A stretch of 64,000 nt of DNA from Plantactinospora sp040120695. GTDB lineage: Bacteria; Actinomycetota; Actinomycetes; Mycobacteriales; Micromonosporaceae. A program made the position numbers and the translations under genes. Every line of letters starts with the position of its first letter. Position 1 is the first letter of the stretch. Positions 24,588 through 33,431 of the stretch are shown one piece after another. Under the pieces are notes generated by a model. It saw only the letters and a program-made list of their open reading frames with translations, was not told the DNA's origin and ran no database searches. The DNA lies in assembly GCF_040120695.1 (NCBI RefSeq), contig NZ_JBEEAC010000011.1, positions 1 through 64,000 on the forward strand, in the 5' to 3' direction.

Positions 24588-26734
24588 GCGACGCGGACGG
24601 CATGGCGTACCTGTGGGACCGGCTCGGGCTGGTCGCGGCCCGGATGGATCGACTGGTCGCCGAACGCCGCCGGGACGATCCCCGGCCGGACGACCCGTTC
24701 CGGGGCCTGTACCTCGCGGCGGACGACGTCGACCGTCTGCTGGCCCGGTCGCCCGGACCGGAGCCGGTGGATCCGGCCGAGGCGCGGGCGCGGGCAGCGG
24801 CGGAGGAACGGGCGGACCGGGCCACCGAAGCCGGGACCGAGCCGAGGCTGCGACGGTTGGCAGACGCCTTCGGGCTCACCGGACTGGACGTGGAGGTGCT
24901 GCTCGTCGCGATGCTCCCCGACGTCGAACCCCGGTACGAGCGGCTCTACGGCTACCTCAACGACGACGTCAGCCGGCGCCGGGCGACCGTGGGGCTGGTC
25001 CTGGAGTTGTGCGGAAGACCGCCGGGCGACGCCGCCGGCCGGTCCCGGTTCACCGGATCCGCGCCGCTGGTCGCCGACGGGCTGCTGCTGGTCGAGCAGC
25101 CGGATCAGCCGTACCTGTCCCGTTCGCTGCGGGTGCCCGACCGGGTGGCCGCGCACCTGCTCGGCGACGACACCCTGGACGCCCGGCTGGCCGGAGTGTC
25201 CTGGCCGGCGGAGGACCACGCCGCCGCGGAACCGCCCGGCGGCGTGCCGGACGGGTCGGAGCGGAGCCGGACCGCCGAGCGGCTCGGCGCCGCGCTGCGC
25301 TCCGGGGTGCGCCTGGGCTACCTGCGGGAGCGCCCCGGCGGCGCCGCCGAAGACCTGGCCGTGACGGCGCTGGTCCGGGCCGGCTGGTCGGTGCTCCGGC
25401 TCGACCTGGAGGCGCTGGCCGCCGACCCCGCCCCCGCCGAGGCGCTGGCCGCGACGGTACGGGAGGCCCGACTGCGTGGTGCCGGCCTGGTCGCCGGCCC
25501 GGTGCAGGCGCTCGATCCGGTCGGGCGGCCGGAGCACGCCCGGCTGCTGCGCCGGGTCGCCGACCAGCCGGTGCCGGTGCTGCTCACCGGGTCGGCCGAG
25601 TGGGATCCACACTGGACGTGGCGGGCACCGCTGCTGGTCACCGCCCCGCCGCTGGACGAGCGGGGCCGGGCCCGGCTGTGGCGAACGGCCGGTGGGGCAC
25701 GGGACGCGGACCGCCCCGCCGGTTGGTTCGAGGGCGTGGACCCGACGCGCGAGTTGGCGCCGTACCTGCTCGGCCCGGACCAGGTGCGGCGGGCCGCGCA
25801 GGCCGCCGACCAGCTGGCCCTCTTCGCCGGCGCCGACCGGGTCGACTCCGGCCACCTGCGCGCCGGGGTACGCGGGCAGAACGCCGGCGGCCTGGCCCGG
25901 CTGGCCCGGCGGATCGAACCCGGCGTCGGCTGGGCCGACCTGGTGCTCCCCGGTCCGGTCCACGACCAGCTGCGCGAGCTGGCACTCCGGGTGCGGTACC
26001 GGGACCGGGTGCTGGGCCACTGGCGGATGCGCCCCGGCGGCGGGCGGGGCCGGGGCGTGCTGGCGCTGTTCGCCGGCGACTCCGGCACCGGCAAGACCAT
26101 GTCGGCGGAGGTGGTCGCCGCCGACCTCGGTCTGGACCTGTACGTCGTGGACCTCTCCACGGTCGTGGACAAGTACGTCGGCCAGACGGAGAAGAACCTC
26201 GAACGGATCTTCACCGAGGCGGCCGGGATCAACGGCCTGCTCCTGTTCGACGAGGCGGACGCGATCTTCGGCAAGCGGTCCGAGGTCAACGACGCGCACG
26301 ACCGCTATGCCAACCTGGAGAGCGCCTACCTGCTGCAACGGATGGAGTCCTTCGACGGCGTCGCGGTGCTGACCACGAACCTGCGGGCCAACCTGGACGA
26401 GGCGTTCACCCGGCGACTCGACCTGATCGTCGACTTCGCGATGCCGGACGCGGCGCAGCGGCGGGCGCTCTGGGACCACTGCCTCGGCACCGAACTGCCC
26501 CGCGACGATGACCTGGACCTGGATTTCTGCGCCGGCAACTTCGAGTTGTCCGGTGGCAGCATCCGGGCCTGCGTGGTGACCGCGGCTTACCTGGCGGCGG
26601 AGGCGGGTCGACCGGTACGGATGGCGGACCTGGTCGGCGCGGTGCAGCGGGAGTACCGCAAGCTCGGCCGGCTGCTGCTGGAGAGCGAGTTCGGCGGGCA
26701 CCGACCGCGCGGGGAGCCCCTACACGTCCGCTGA
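24584..26734 (+). CDS. eCIS AAA+ ATPase (Pvc15-like)
   Basis: 716 residues from the GTG overlapping the previous stop; an ATG at 24602 is an alternative. The N-terminal ~450 residues are a winged-helix-rich region (MAYLWDRLGLVAARMDRLV) with degenerate ATPase-like sequence. The C-terminal AAA+ module has Walker A GDSGTGKT (~498-505), Walker B LLLFDEADAIFG (~552-563), sensor-1 VAVLTTNL and an arginine-finger region with FTRRLDLIVDF. Every well-characterised eCIS has such an ATPase, needed for particle assembly or cargo loading rather than contraction. Cytoplasmic. Confidence 0.92.
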   Translation: MSDADGMAYLWDRLGLVAARMDRLVAERRRDDPRPDDPFRGLYLAADDVDRLLARSPGPEPVDPAEARARAAAEERADRATEAGTEPRLRRLADAFGLTGLDVEVLLVAMLPDVEPRYERLYGYLNDDVSRRRATVGLVLELCGRPPGDAAGRSRFTGSAPLVADGLLLVEQPDQPYLSRSLRVPDRVAAHLLGDDTLDARLAGVSWPAEDHAAAEPPGGVPDGSERSRTAERLGAALRSGVRLGYLRERPGGAAEDLAVTALVRAGWSVLRLDLEALAADPAPAEALAATVREARLRGAGLVAGPVQALDPVGRPEHARLLRRVADQPVPVLLTGSAEWDPHWTWRAPLLVTAPPLDERGRARLWRTAGGARDADRPAGWFEGVDPTRELAPYLLGPDQVRRAAQAADQLALFAGADRVDSGHLRAGVRGQNAGGLARLARRIEPGVGWADLVLPGPVHDQLRELALRVRYRDRVLGHWRMRPGGGRGRGVLALFAGDSGTGKTMSAEVVAADLGLDLYVVDLSTVVDKYVGQTEKNLERIFTEAAGINGLLLFDEADAIFGKRSEVNDAHDRYANLESAYLLQRMESFDGVAVLTTNLRANLDEAFTRRLDLIVDFAMPDAAQRRALWDHCLGTELPRDDDLDLDFCAGNFELSGGSIRACVVTAAYLAAEAGRPVRMADLVGAVQREYRKLGRLLLESEFGGHRPRGEPLHVR

Positions 26735-26920
26735 ATGAGCAGCTTCCAGCAGCGGCTCCGCTCGAATGTCCTCGTCGGTGCCGACGCCATCCCCGGGCTG
26801 GCACAACGCTTCCTCGTCGAGGTCTTGCGAGATCACTTCGTTGCCCGGTTGGCCGGCCTCCGGGCAACAGGCGTTGCCCTTAAGGCTCTTATGGACTGGT
26901 CGAATCCGGAGGAAAATCTG

Positions 26921-29176
26921 ATGGGTGCCTGTTCACCGAGCTGGGGAGGGTCCATGCACGCGCACGATCAACCCGGTGCACGGCAGCGCCCGACCCCACC
27001 GGGGCGGACTGTGCACCGTGCCGACGCCGATCGACTTTCCCCCGCCCACCCGGCGGATCCGGGTCGGCTGCTGGCGTTGCAGCGGTTGGCCGGTAACTCC
27101 GCGGTCGGACGGCTCGTCGCGTCGTGGACGGGCGGCAGCGTGCAGCGGGACCAAAGCCATGATCCGGCCGCCGATGCGACTCGGGCCTCGGTGGATGCCG
27201 TCGTGCGCAGTGCGGGTGAGCCGCTGGCGCCGGCCGTGCGGGCCGACATGGAGGCGGTGACCGGCCACGATCAGTCTGCGGTCCGCATCCACCGGGACGC
27301 CGCGGCGCACCATGCCGCAAAGTCGTTGGGGGCAAACGCGTTCACCACCGGTACGCACATCGCGTTCCAGCAAGGGCGCTACGATCCCACGTCCGGCGAG
27401 GGACGCCGGATGCTGCGGCACGAACTGGAGCACGTCAACCAGCAAAGCCGCGGTTCGGTGGAAGGCACCGACATGGGCAACGGTATATCGGTCAGCCATC
27501 CCTCGGACCGCCACGAGCGGGCCGCGGTAAAGGCAGCTGATTCGATGCCCGCTCAACGCGTTGTGGACGGGACTGCGCCGGCTACCGAGCCGGCGGTGCC
27601 AGCCCAACGGATCGCCGTCCAGCGCGATGTCGGCTTCGAGTTCGAGGCTGGTGGTAATGAAACGAGCACATCGGTGTACAACACTCCGATCACAACCGCT
27701 GATTTAGCAGGAGTGGGGGACATCCCGACGTACGATAATCCACCGTCGTCTTCTTCTTCCGATGCCCTGCCTACCGATGCCGAGTTAGGACCACTGGGCG
27801 ACGTTCCGCCACCGGCCCGACAGGGGCCCCCGCCCCGCGGCCGTACGACCCAGTTCGAGCCGCGTCATCCCCCTGCCGAGCATGACCGGATGCGCGCCCT
27901 ACGCAAGCACGAGAGAATCCTGACGGGGCAGGGCTTCCACGTCGAGGCCGATGAGTCGTTGGCTGGCTCCGATCTGGAGTTCGTGGTTGGGCACGTGCCC
28001 GAAACCGACGCCGGGCGGGAACAGCTGGTGCAAGTCATGAACAACATCCTGGCCATCGCCAATCTCCTGGTTCCCGAGGGCATCCATCGGGCAACCGACG
28101 TGGCTGTGGGCGGTACCACGGCCGCATCCTTCACCGGTGGTTACGCGGTGGTGGGCCGCGTCGGGCAGCTAGGGGCGAAGCCACAGGTCACGGCCGGTCT
28201 GCGGCTTGACCGGCTGGATGAGCTGATGGGCTACATCGCCAATCCCGTACCGTCCGGGCAACCCGCCCCCACCGTGGCGTCCGCTGCCAACGCGCAGCAG
28301 CGCGCTTTCGTCGACCTGAACAGCATGGACGACATTAACCGGATCATGAATAAGACCGTCGCGCACACCGCCGCCGCGATCGCAAGCCTCCGTGCCCGGC
28401 CAGACGTTCCGAACGATTTCGGCAGCCCAGAGTTGCGCGGTCTGCTCAATCTGGTGGTGTCCTACCTCATCGAGGCCGGGCGAGGGGTCTCGATGCCGTT
28501 CGCGAAGTCGATCGCGCCGATGCTCGCCCGCACCGACCTGGCAGCGATCTTCCAAACCCTGCCGCCGGCCGAGAAGACATTCCTCAGCGCGGAGTACGGC
28601 CAGGAATTCGTCGACCTTGTGTTCAGTGGAGGTCGCATCGGCGGGGGTCCCGACGAGCCGGTCATCAAGGGCGGCATCAGCCAGGCCAACCGGCCGGCAA
28701 GAGCCTTCGACCACGTCACCAGGGACCTTTGGCTCCGCGAGCTCACGGACTCCACCGACATCCTTTCTCCCCATGGCTACCAGGAAATCTTCCCGGAGCC
28801 CGAAGTCGGACAGGCCAGGTACACTGATCTTGAGTCGATGGGGGCATTCGGTGAACGGATGGATCGGGTCGGGCCCTCGGCGGATCTACGTGCCCCGATC
28901 CTGGAACTACGCAGGATGCGCGACCTCGCACACGTCGCCGAATGGCCGACGGTGGCGCTGGCTGTCTTTGATTTGGTCAGGGCGCTCAACGCCAACGAGG
29001 CGCTGAACTACGACCCCAGCTACGTGGCGCCCCCAGCACCCGCGCCGAGCGCCCCGTCGGGCCCCCCATCAGGCCCCCCGACCGGTGGCCCCGCACCGGG
29101 TCATGACAGCGACCCGCCACCCAAGACGGGCAAGCGGCAACGCTTCAAGGAATCGTGGAAGAAGAGATTCGGATAA
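26921..29176 (+). CDS. DUF4157 (eCIS core domain) protein, candidate injected effector
   Basis: 751 residues. GGAGG eight bases before the ATG at 26921 favours this start over the ATG at 26954. Residues ~110-220 form a DUF4157 domain: RADMEAVTGHDQSAVRIHRD, then MLRHELEHVNQQ with an HExxH zinc-protease motif, as in 'eCIS core domain' proteins. The rest is not recognised: FEFEAGG at ~250, ADESLAGSDLEFVVGHVPET at ~360, a helical region to ~700, a proline-rich stretch and a lysine-rich end (KRQRFKESWKKRFG). DUF4157 domains are known on proteins loaded into eCIS, so this is probably cargo whose C-terminal half acts in the target. Composition is less GC-rich than flanking structural genes. Confidence 0.8.
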   Translation: MGACSPSWGGSMHAHDQPGARQRPTPPGRTVHRADADRLSPAHPADPGRLLALQRLAGNSAVGRLVASWTGGSVQRDQSHDPAADATRASVDAVVRSAGEPLAPAVRADMEAVTGHDQSAVRIHRDAAAHHAAKSLGANAFTTGTHIAFQQGRYDPTSGEGRRMLRHELEHVNQQSRGSVEGTDMGNGISVSHPSDRHERAAVKAADSMPAQRVVDGTAPATEPAVPAQRIAVQRDVGFEFEAGGNETSTSVYNTPITTADLAGVGDIPTYDNPPSSSSSDALPTDAELGPLGDVPPPARQGPPPRGRTTQFEPRHPPAEHDRMRALRKHERILTGQGFHVEADESLAGSDLEFVVGHVPETDAGREQLVQVMNNILAIANLLVPEGIHRATDVAVGGTTAASFTGGYAVVGRVGQLGAKPQVTAGLRLDRLDELMGYIANPVPSGQPAPTVASAANAQQRAFVDLNSMDDINRIMNKTVAHTAAAIASLRARPDVPNDFGSPELRGLLNLVVSYLIEAGRGVSMPFAKSIAPMLARTDLAAIFQTLPPAEKTFLSAEYGQEFVDLVFSGGRIGGGPDEPVIKGGISQANRPARAFDHVTRDLWLRELTDSTDILSPHGYQEIFPEPEVGQARYTDLESMGAFGERMDRVGPSADLRAPILELRRMRDLAHVAEWPTVALAVFDLVRALNANEALNYDPSYVAPPAPAPSAPSGPPSGPPTGGPAPGHDSDPPPKTGKRQRFKESWKKRFG

Positions 29177-29293
29177 GCCCGCGTCAGCGGCGCAGCGTGA
29201 CTGAGGCGGCTCGCTTCGCCTCTCGCCCAAGGGCCGGCGAATGTTCGGGAGCCGAACTGCCGAGGGTGGATGCCGCTTTCGGGTAAGGGAACA

Positions 29294-29315
29294 CCCCGGG
29301 CGTTCCGGCCCGGGG
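29294..29315. terminator. Bidirectional hairpin between convergent genes
   Basis: CCCCGGGC (29294-29301) pairs with GCCCGGGG (29308-29315) around a 6-base loop, midway between the DUF4157 gene and the convergent hydrolase gene. The rest of 29177-29449 holds no gene. Confidence 0.55.
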
Positions 29316-29449
29316 CGTTGCCATACTCGCGATCAGCGCGGCGACGTCCCGCAGGAACGCCTGCCCAACGGCCGACTCGAAGGTCAAACCGGACCCGGTT
29401 GAAGGGACTGCTGCTCAGGCATTGCCGGCGGCCACGACGCGAATCAGGC

Positions 29450-30394
29450 TCAGGCCACCCTCAGTGCCCGCTTGAGGAAGATGACCGCCTGGGTGATGGC
29501 CGCCTCGGCCGCCTCGGTGCCGCGCAGCCCGTCGAGCATCACGAAGTCGTGGACGATGCCCTGGTACCGGGTCGCCGAGACCGGGACCCCGGCCGCCCGC
29601 AGCCGGTGGGCGTACGCCTCGCCCTCGTCGCGGAGCACGTCGGCCTCGGCCGTGATCACGAGTGCCGGCGGCAGCCCGGCGAGCTGCCCGAGATCCGCCC
29701 GCAGCGGCGAGGCGGTCACCTCGGCCCGGACCGCCTCGTCCGGCGCGTACTGGTCCCAGTACCAGCGCATCGTGTCGCGGCGCAGATGGAAGCCCTCGGC
29801 AAAGGTGCGGTACGACGGGGTCTCGAACCGCGCGTCGGTAACCGGGTAGAAGAGCACCTGCCCGACCGGTCTCGGGCCGGCGTGCCGCTTCGCCAGCAGG
29901 GTCACCGCGGCGGCCAGGTTGGCGCCCACCGAGTCGCCGGCCACGACCACCAGTTGGCCGTCGAGGTCCGCCGCCCCGGACCCGGCGAGCCAGCACAGCA
30001 CCGCGTAGCACTCCTGCACCGCCAGCGGATAACGCGCCTCGGGCGAGAGGCTGTAGTGCGGAAAGACCACCGCCGCGCCGGTGCCGACGGCCAGCTCCCG
30101 GATCAGCCGGTCGTGGGTGTGGCAGTCGCCGAAGACCCAACCGGCGCCGTGCAGGTAGAGGATCACCGGCAACCGGCCGATGGCGCCCGCCGGCCGGACG
30201 ATCCGGATCGGCACCGCACGGGCCGGATCCGCACCTACGGTCCGATCCTCCAGATCCGCGTCGGGCCTGGCGAGGTTTCCGGACTGGAGTTCGGCGAGGA
30301 ACCGCCGGCCCCGCTCCGGGCCCAACTGGTGCAGGTACGGCGGGCTCGCGGTCGCCTCGACGAACCGCCGGGCGGCGGGCTCCAGCACGATCAT
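29450..30394 (-). CDS. Alpha/beta hydrolase (HSL-type esterase/lipase)
   Basis: 314 residues from the ATG at 30394 with GGAG eight bases upstream. Oxyanion-hole motif HGAGWVFGD (HGGG variant) at ~85, nucleophile elbow GDSVGANLA at ~155, acidic residue in TAEADVLRDEGEAYAHRL at ~250 and catalytic His in GIVHDFVML at ~283: all parts of a hormone-sensitive-lipase-like esterase are present. No signal peptide. It is the only minus-strand gene inside the 20-44 kb eCIS block, sitting between candidate cargo and the sheath gene. It may be an unrelated insertion, or an enzyme linked to the particle. Substrate unknown. Confidence 0.88.
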   Translation of the reverse strand: MIVLEPAARRFVEATASPPYLHQLGPERGRRFLAELQSGNLARPDADLEDRTVGADPARAVPIRIVRPAGAIGRLPVILYLHGAGWVFGDCHTHDRLIRELAVGTGAAVVFPHYSLSPEARYPLAVQECYAVLCWLAGSGAADLDGQLVVVAGDSVGANLAAAVTLLAKRHAGPRPVGQVLFYPVTDARFETPSYRTFAEGFHLRRDTMRWYWDQYAPDEAVRAEVTASPLRADLGQLAGLPPALVITAEADVLRDEGEAYAHRLRAAGVPVSATRYQGIVHDFVMLDGLRGTEAAEAAITQAVIFLKRALRVA

Positions 30395-30634
30395 CCGAGC
30401 ACTCCGGGAATCCGGGCCGCGAGCGCGGCGGGAAAGGCCGAGGTGTCCCTCGGGTACGCGGAGTCTTCCGGCACCGGTCCACACAGACATCCGCCATTTG
30501 ACGGTGCCCGCCCGGAACTGCCCCATCGGGTAGCAACGGCTTCCCCCGTGCCCGCCCGTCGGGTCGTGGTTCCCGGTCCCGCACCGCCACAGACTGTTCT
30601 CACGGATCGCTGTCGTGCCCGAGGGAGTCTTTCC

Positions 30635-32182
30635 ATGCCGTCGTACCTGTCACCCGGGGTGTACGTGGAGGAGGTGCCGAGCGGCTCACGCCCGATCGAG
30701 GGGGTGGGTACCGCCGTCGCCGCCTTCGTGGGCTTCGCCGCCAGGGGTCCGTTCAACACCGCGACCCTGGTGACCAACTGGAGCCAGTTCGTCCAGACGT
30801 TCGGAGAGATGGTCGAAGACGCCTATCTGGCCCACGCGGTGTACGGCTACTTCGCCAACGGTGGCGGCGCCTGCTACGTGGTCCGGGTCGGTGCCCCGGA
30901 CGCGCCGAACGGCGGGAGCGCGGCGGAGCGGACGCTCACCGGGCCGCCGGTGCCGCTCGGCACCTTCACCGTCCGGGCGCTGCCCGACTCCGGCGACACC
31001 GGCGACCTCACCGTGGAGGTGGCCGACATCGAGGGTGACTCCGTGCCGGAGGACCGGTTCAGGCTGGTGGTTCGGCAGGGTCGCACGGAACGGGAGACGT
31101 TCGACGTCTCCGCGAAGCGGAACACCAAGGCGTACGTGGTCAACCAGGTACGGGAGCGGTCGCGGCTGATCGCAGTCGAGGAGGCGGCACCGGCGAACGC
31201 GCTGGCCCGGCCGGAGAAGCAGTCGGTGGCCGTACCGCCGGCACCGGCCGACGGCACCGGCCTGCCCGCCCGGGTCTCCGCCGACGACTACGTCGGCGAC
31301 CCGGATGCCCGGACCGGCTTCGGCGGGCTGGAGGTGATCGACGAGATCACCATGGTCGCGGTGCCCGATCTGATGAGCGCGTACCAGCAGGGGCGGATCG
31401 GCCTCGACGACGTCAAGGCGGTCCAGTTGGCGGTCGTCTCGCATTGCGAGCAGTTGGGCGACCGGATGGCGATCCTCGATCCGCCGCCGGAGCTGACCGC
31501 ACGCCAGGTGCTGACCTGGCGGCAGCAGGAGGCGGGATACGACTCGCGGTTCGCCGCCCTCTACTACCCGTGGATCAAGGTGTTCGACCCGACGAGCGGG
31601 CAGCACCGGTTCCTCCCGCCGAGCGGACACGTCGCCGGGCTGTGGTCGCGCACCGACGCGGAGCGCGGGGTCCACAAGGCACCCGCGAACGACGTGCTCC
31701 GGGGGGTGGTCGAGGTGCAGAACACGGTGACGAAGGGCGAGCAGGACCTGCTCAACCCGGTGGGGGTGAACTGCATCCGCGCCTTTCCGGGCCGGGGAAT
31801 CCGGGTGTGGGGTGCCCGGACTCTCTCCTCGGACCCCTCCTGGCGCTACATCAACGTCCGCCGGCTGTTCAACTACCTTGAGGAGTCGATCCTGCTCGGT
31901 ACCCAGTGGGCGGTCTTCGAACCGAACGACGAACGGCTCTGGGGCACGATCCGGCGCAACATCGCCGCGTTTCTCACCGAGGAGTGGCGCGGCGGGGCGC
32001 TGTTCGGCGGCACCGCCGCCGAGGCCTTCTACGTCAAGTGCGACCGGGAGACCAACCCGCCGGAGTCCGTCGACCGCGGTCGGGTGGTCTGCGAGGTCGG
32101 GGTCTCCCCGGTGAAGCCGGCCGAGTTCGTCGTCTTCCGGCTGTCCCAGTACTCCGACAGCAGCAGCCTCGTCTCGGAATGA
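30635..32182 (+). CDS. eCIS contractile tail sheath protein
   Basis: 515 residues from the ATG at 30635 after GAGGGAG. The N-terminus SYLSPGVYVEEVPSGSRPIEGVGTAVAAFVGFA is the sheath signature, and the C-terminal domain (GVNCIRAFPGRGIRVWGARTLSSDPSWRYINVRRLFNYLEESI) is strongly conserved in phage and eCIS sheaths. It polymerises around the inner tube and contracts to drive the spike. Only one sheath gene is present, whereas Photorhabdus-type particles carry several. First gene of the structural operon; the 240 bases upstream are shared with the divergent hydrolase gene. Confidence 0.95.
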   Translation: MPSYLSPGVYVEEVPSGSRPIEGVGTAVAAFVGFAARGPFNTATLVTNWSQFVQTFGEMVEDAYLAHAVYGYFANGGGACYVVRVGAPDAPNGGSAAERTLTGPPVPLGTFTVRALPDSGDTGDLTVEVADIEGDSVPEDRFRLVVRQGRTERETFDVSAKRNTKAYVVNQVRERSRLIAVEEAAPANALARPEKQSVAVPPAPADGTGLPARVSADDYVGDPDARTGFGGLEVIDEITMVAVPDLMSAYQQGRIGLDDVKAVQLAVVSHCEQLGDRMAILDPPPELTARQVLTWRQQEAGYDSRFAALYYPWIKVFDPTSGQHRFLPPSGHVAGLWSRTDAERGVHKAPANDVLRGVVEVQNTVTKGEQDLLNPVGVNCIRAFPGRGIRVWGARTLSSDPSWRYINVRRLFNYLEESILLGTQWAVFEPNDERLWGTIRRNIAAFLTEEWRGGALFGGTAAEAFYVKCDRETNPPESVDRGRVVCEVGVSPVKPAEFVVFRLSQYSDSSSLVSE

Positions 32183-32244
32183 CCCAAAGGACATTTTCCA
32201 CGGTGGACAGCAGTGCGGCGACAGGGAGAGGACGGTAGCCAGCG

Positions 32245-32688
32245 ATGGCGGAGACGGGCGACACCTTCGTAACCCACCGGTTCCAGGTGGAGCTGGGCAA
32301 GGCCCGCGTCGAGTCGGTGCAGGAGGTCAGCGGCCTCACCGTGGAGCTCGACGCGATCGAGGTCACCCAGGTCACCCCGACCGGGGAGTACATCCTCCGC
32401 AAGATACCCGGGGCGCGGAAGGGCGGCGAGGTGACCATCACCCGCGGCCTGGACAAGAGCAGCGCGTTCACCGAGTGGATCAAGGACACCTACGAGAAGG
32501 GCGCGATCAACACCGCCCGACAGAACATCAGCGTGATCATCGTGGACGCCGAGAACGCGGAGCAGCGCCGGTGGGACCTGACCAACGCCTGGGTGAGCCG
32601 GTGGGAGGGCCCCAGCCTGCGGGCCGGCGACACGTCCCCGGCCACCGAGAAGATCACGATCGTCTTCGAGGGCATCACCAGCTCCTGA
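32245..32688 (+). CDS. eCIS inner tube protein (T4 gp19-like)
   Basis: 147 residues; starts TGDTFVTHRFQVELGKARVESVQEVSGL and includes PGARKGGEVTITRGLDKSSAFTEWIKD, matching the phage tail tube family (T4 gp19, Pvc1/Pvc5). Hexamers stack to form the rigid tube that carries cargo. 62 bases downstream of the sheath gene, usual partner order. Confidence 0.93.
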   Translation: MAETGDTFVTHRFQVELGKARVESVQEVSGLTVELDAIEVTQVTPTGEYILRKIPGARKGGEVTITRGLDKSSAFTEWIKDTYEKGAINTARQNISVIIVDAENAEQRRWDLTNAWVSRWEGPSLRAGDTSPATEKITIVFEGITSS

Positions 32689-32797
32689 GGCGACGGAGGT
32701 CCGTGACGTCCCCCGGTGCACCCGCACCGACTATCTGAAGGGAGGCAGCGGCGTTCCTCCCCGGCCCCGGCGGCCGGGTCCGCACGCCGCGAGGTCG

Positions 32798-33268
32798 ATG
32801 AGGCGACGTACCGTTTCGCACACCGCCCTGGACGAGCCGCCGGACGGCGCGGACGCCGTCCCGGCGGTCGTCTCCACCGCCCCGTCCGGGCCGCCCAGGC
32901 TGCAGACCGAGTTCTCCTTCGAACTTCCCCGGGGGTACGTCGACGAGACGGGCACCGTGCACCGCAACGGCACCATGCGGCTGGCCACCGCCCGCGACGA
33001 ACTCGCCCCGCTGGTCGACCTGAGAGTCAAGGACAATCCCGCGTACCTGTCGGTCGTGCTGCTCAGCATGGTCATCACCCGGCTGGGCACGGTCACCGAG
33101 ATACGGGCCGAGCAGGTGGAACGGTTGTTCGCCTCGGACCTGGCCTTCCTGCAGGACTTCTACCGGCGGATCAACGCGGAGGGGCACAGTCGCGCGGCGG
33201 TCACCTGCCCGCACTGCGCATCAGGCTTCGAGGTGGACCTCGCCGGTGGTCGCCCGGGGGAATCGTGA
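32798..33268 (+). CDS. eCIS-associated tail-assembly-like protein with zinc-finger end
   Basis: 156 residues. A disordered N-terminus is followed by TEFSFELPRGYVDETGTVHRNGTMRLATARDEL, a segment found in small proteins after the tube gene in actinobacterial eCIS, and a helical part (YLSVVLLSMVITRLGTVTEIRAEQVERLFASDLAFLQDFY) resembling phage tail assembly chaperones. The end CPHCASGFEVD is half of a zinc-ribbon. Probably helps tube or tape-measure assembly. The stop overlaps the next gene by GTGA at 33265. Confidence 0.75.
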   Translation: MRRRTVSHTALDEPPDGADAVPAVVSTAPSGPPRLQTEFSFELPRGYVDETGTVHRNGTMRLATARDELAPLVDLRVKDNPAYLSVVLLSMVITRLGTVTEIRAEQVERLFASDLAFLQDFYRRINAEGHSRAAVTCPHCASGFEVDLAGGRPGES

Positions 33269-33423
33269 CGTACGCGACCGACCGGCTCTACGAGGAGGTC
33301 GCGTACGTCGCCTACCACTTCCACTGGTCCCGGGACGAGATTCTCGACCTGCGCCACGACGAACGGCGGCGCTACGTCACGGAGATCGCCGCCATCAACA
33401 CCCGCGTCAACGAAGGCCGGTGA
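33265..33423 (+). CDS. DUF6760 family small eCIS protein
   Basis: 52 residues from a GTG overlapping the upstream stop. The sequence YATDRLYEEVAYVAYHFHWSRDEIL...INTRVNEGR matches the DUF6760 proteins found at this position in actinobacterial eCIS clusters. With the preceding gene it resembles the paired G/GT-type tail chaperones of phages, where a short second ORF follows closely; no slippery sequence is evident here. Function unknown. Confidence 0.75.
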   Translation: MTYATDRLYEEVAYVAYHFHWSRDEILDLRHDERRRYVTEIAAINTRVNEGR

Positions 33424-33431
33424 TATCAGCA

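Noticed and set aside
29270..30634. Upstream extension of the sheath frame
   Set aside because: The sheath family starts at 30635 after GAGGGAG; the extension is antisense to the alpha/beta hydrolase.
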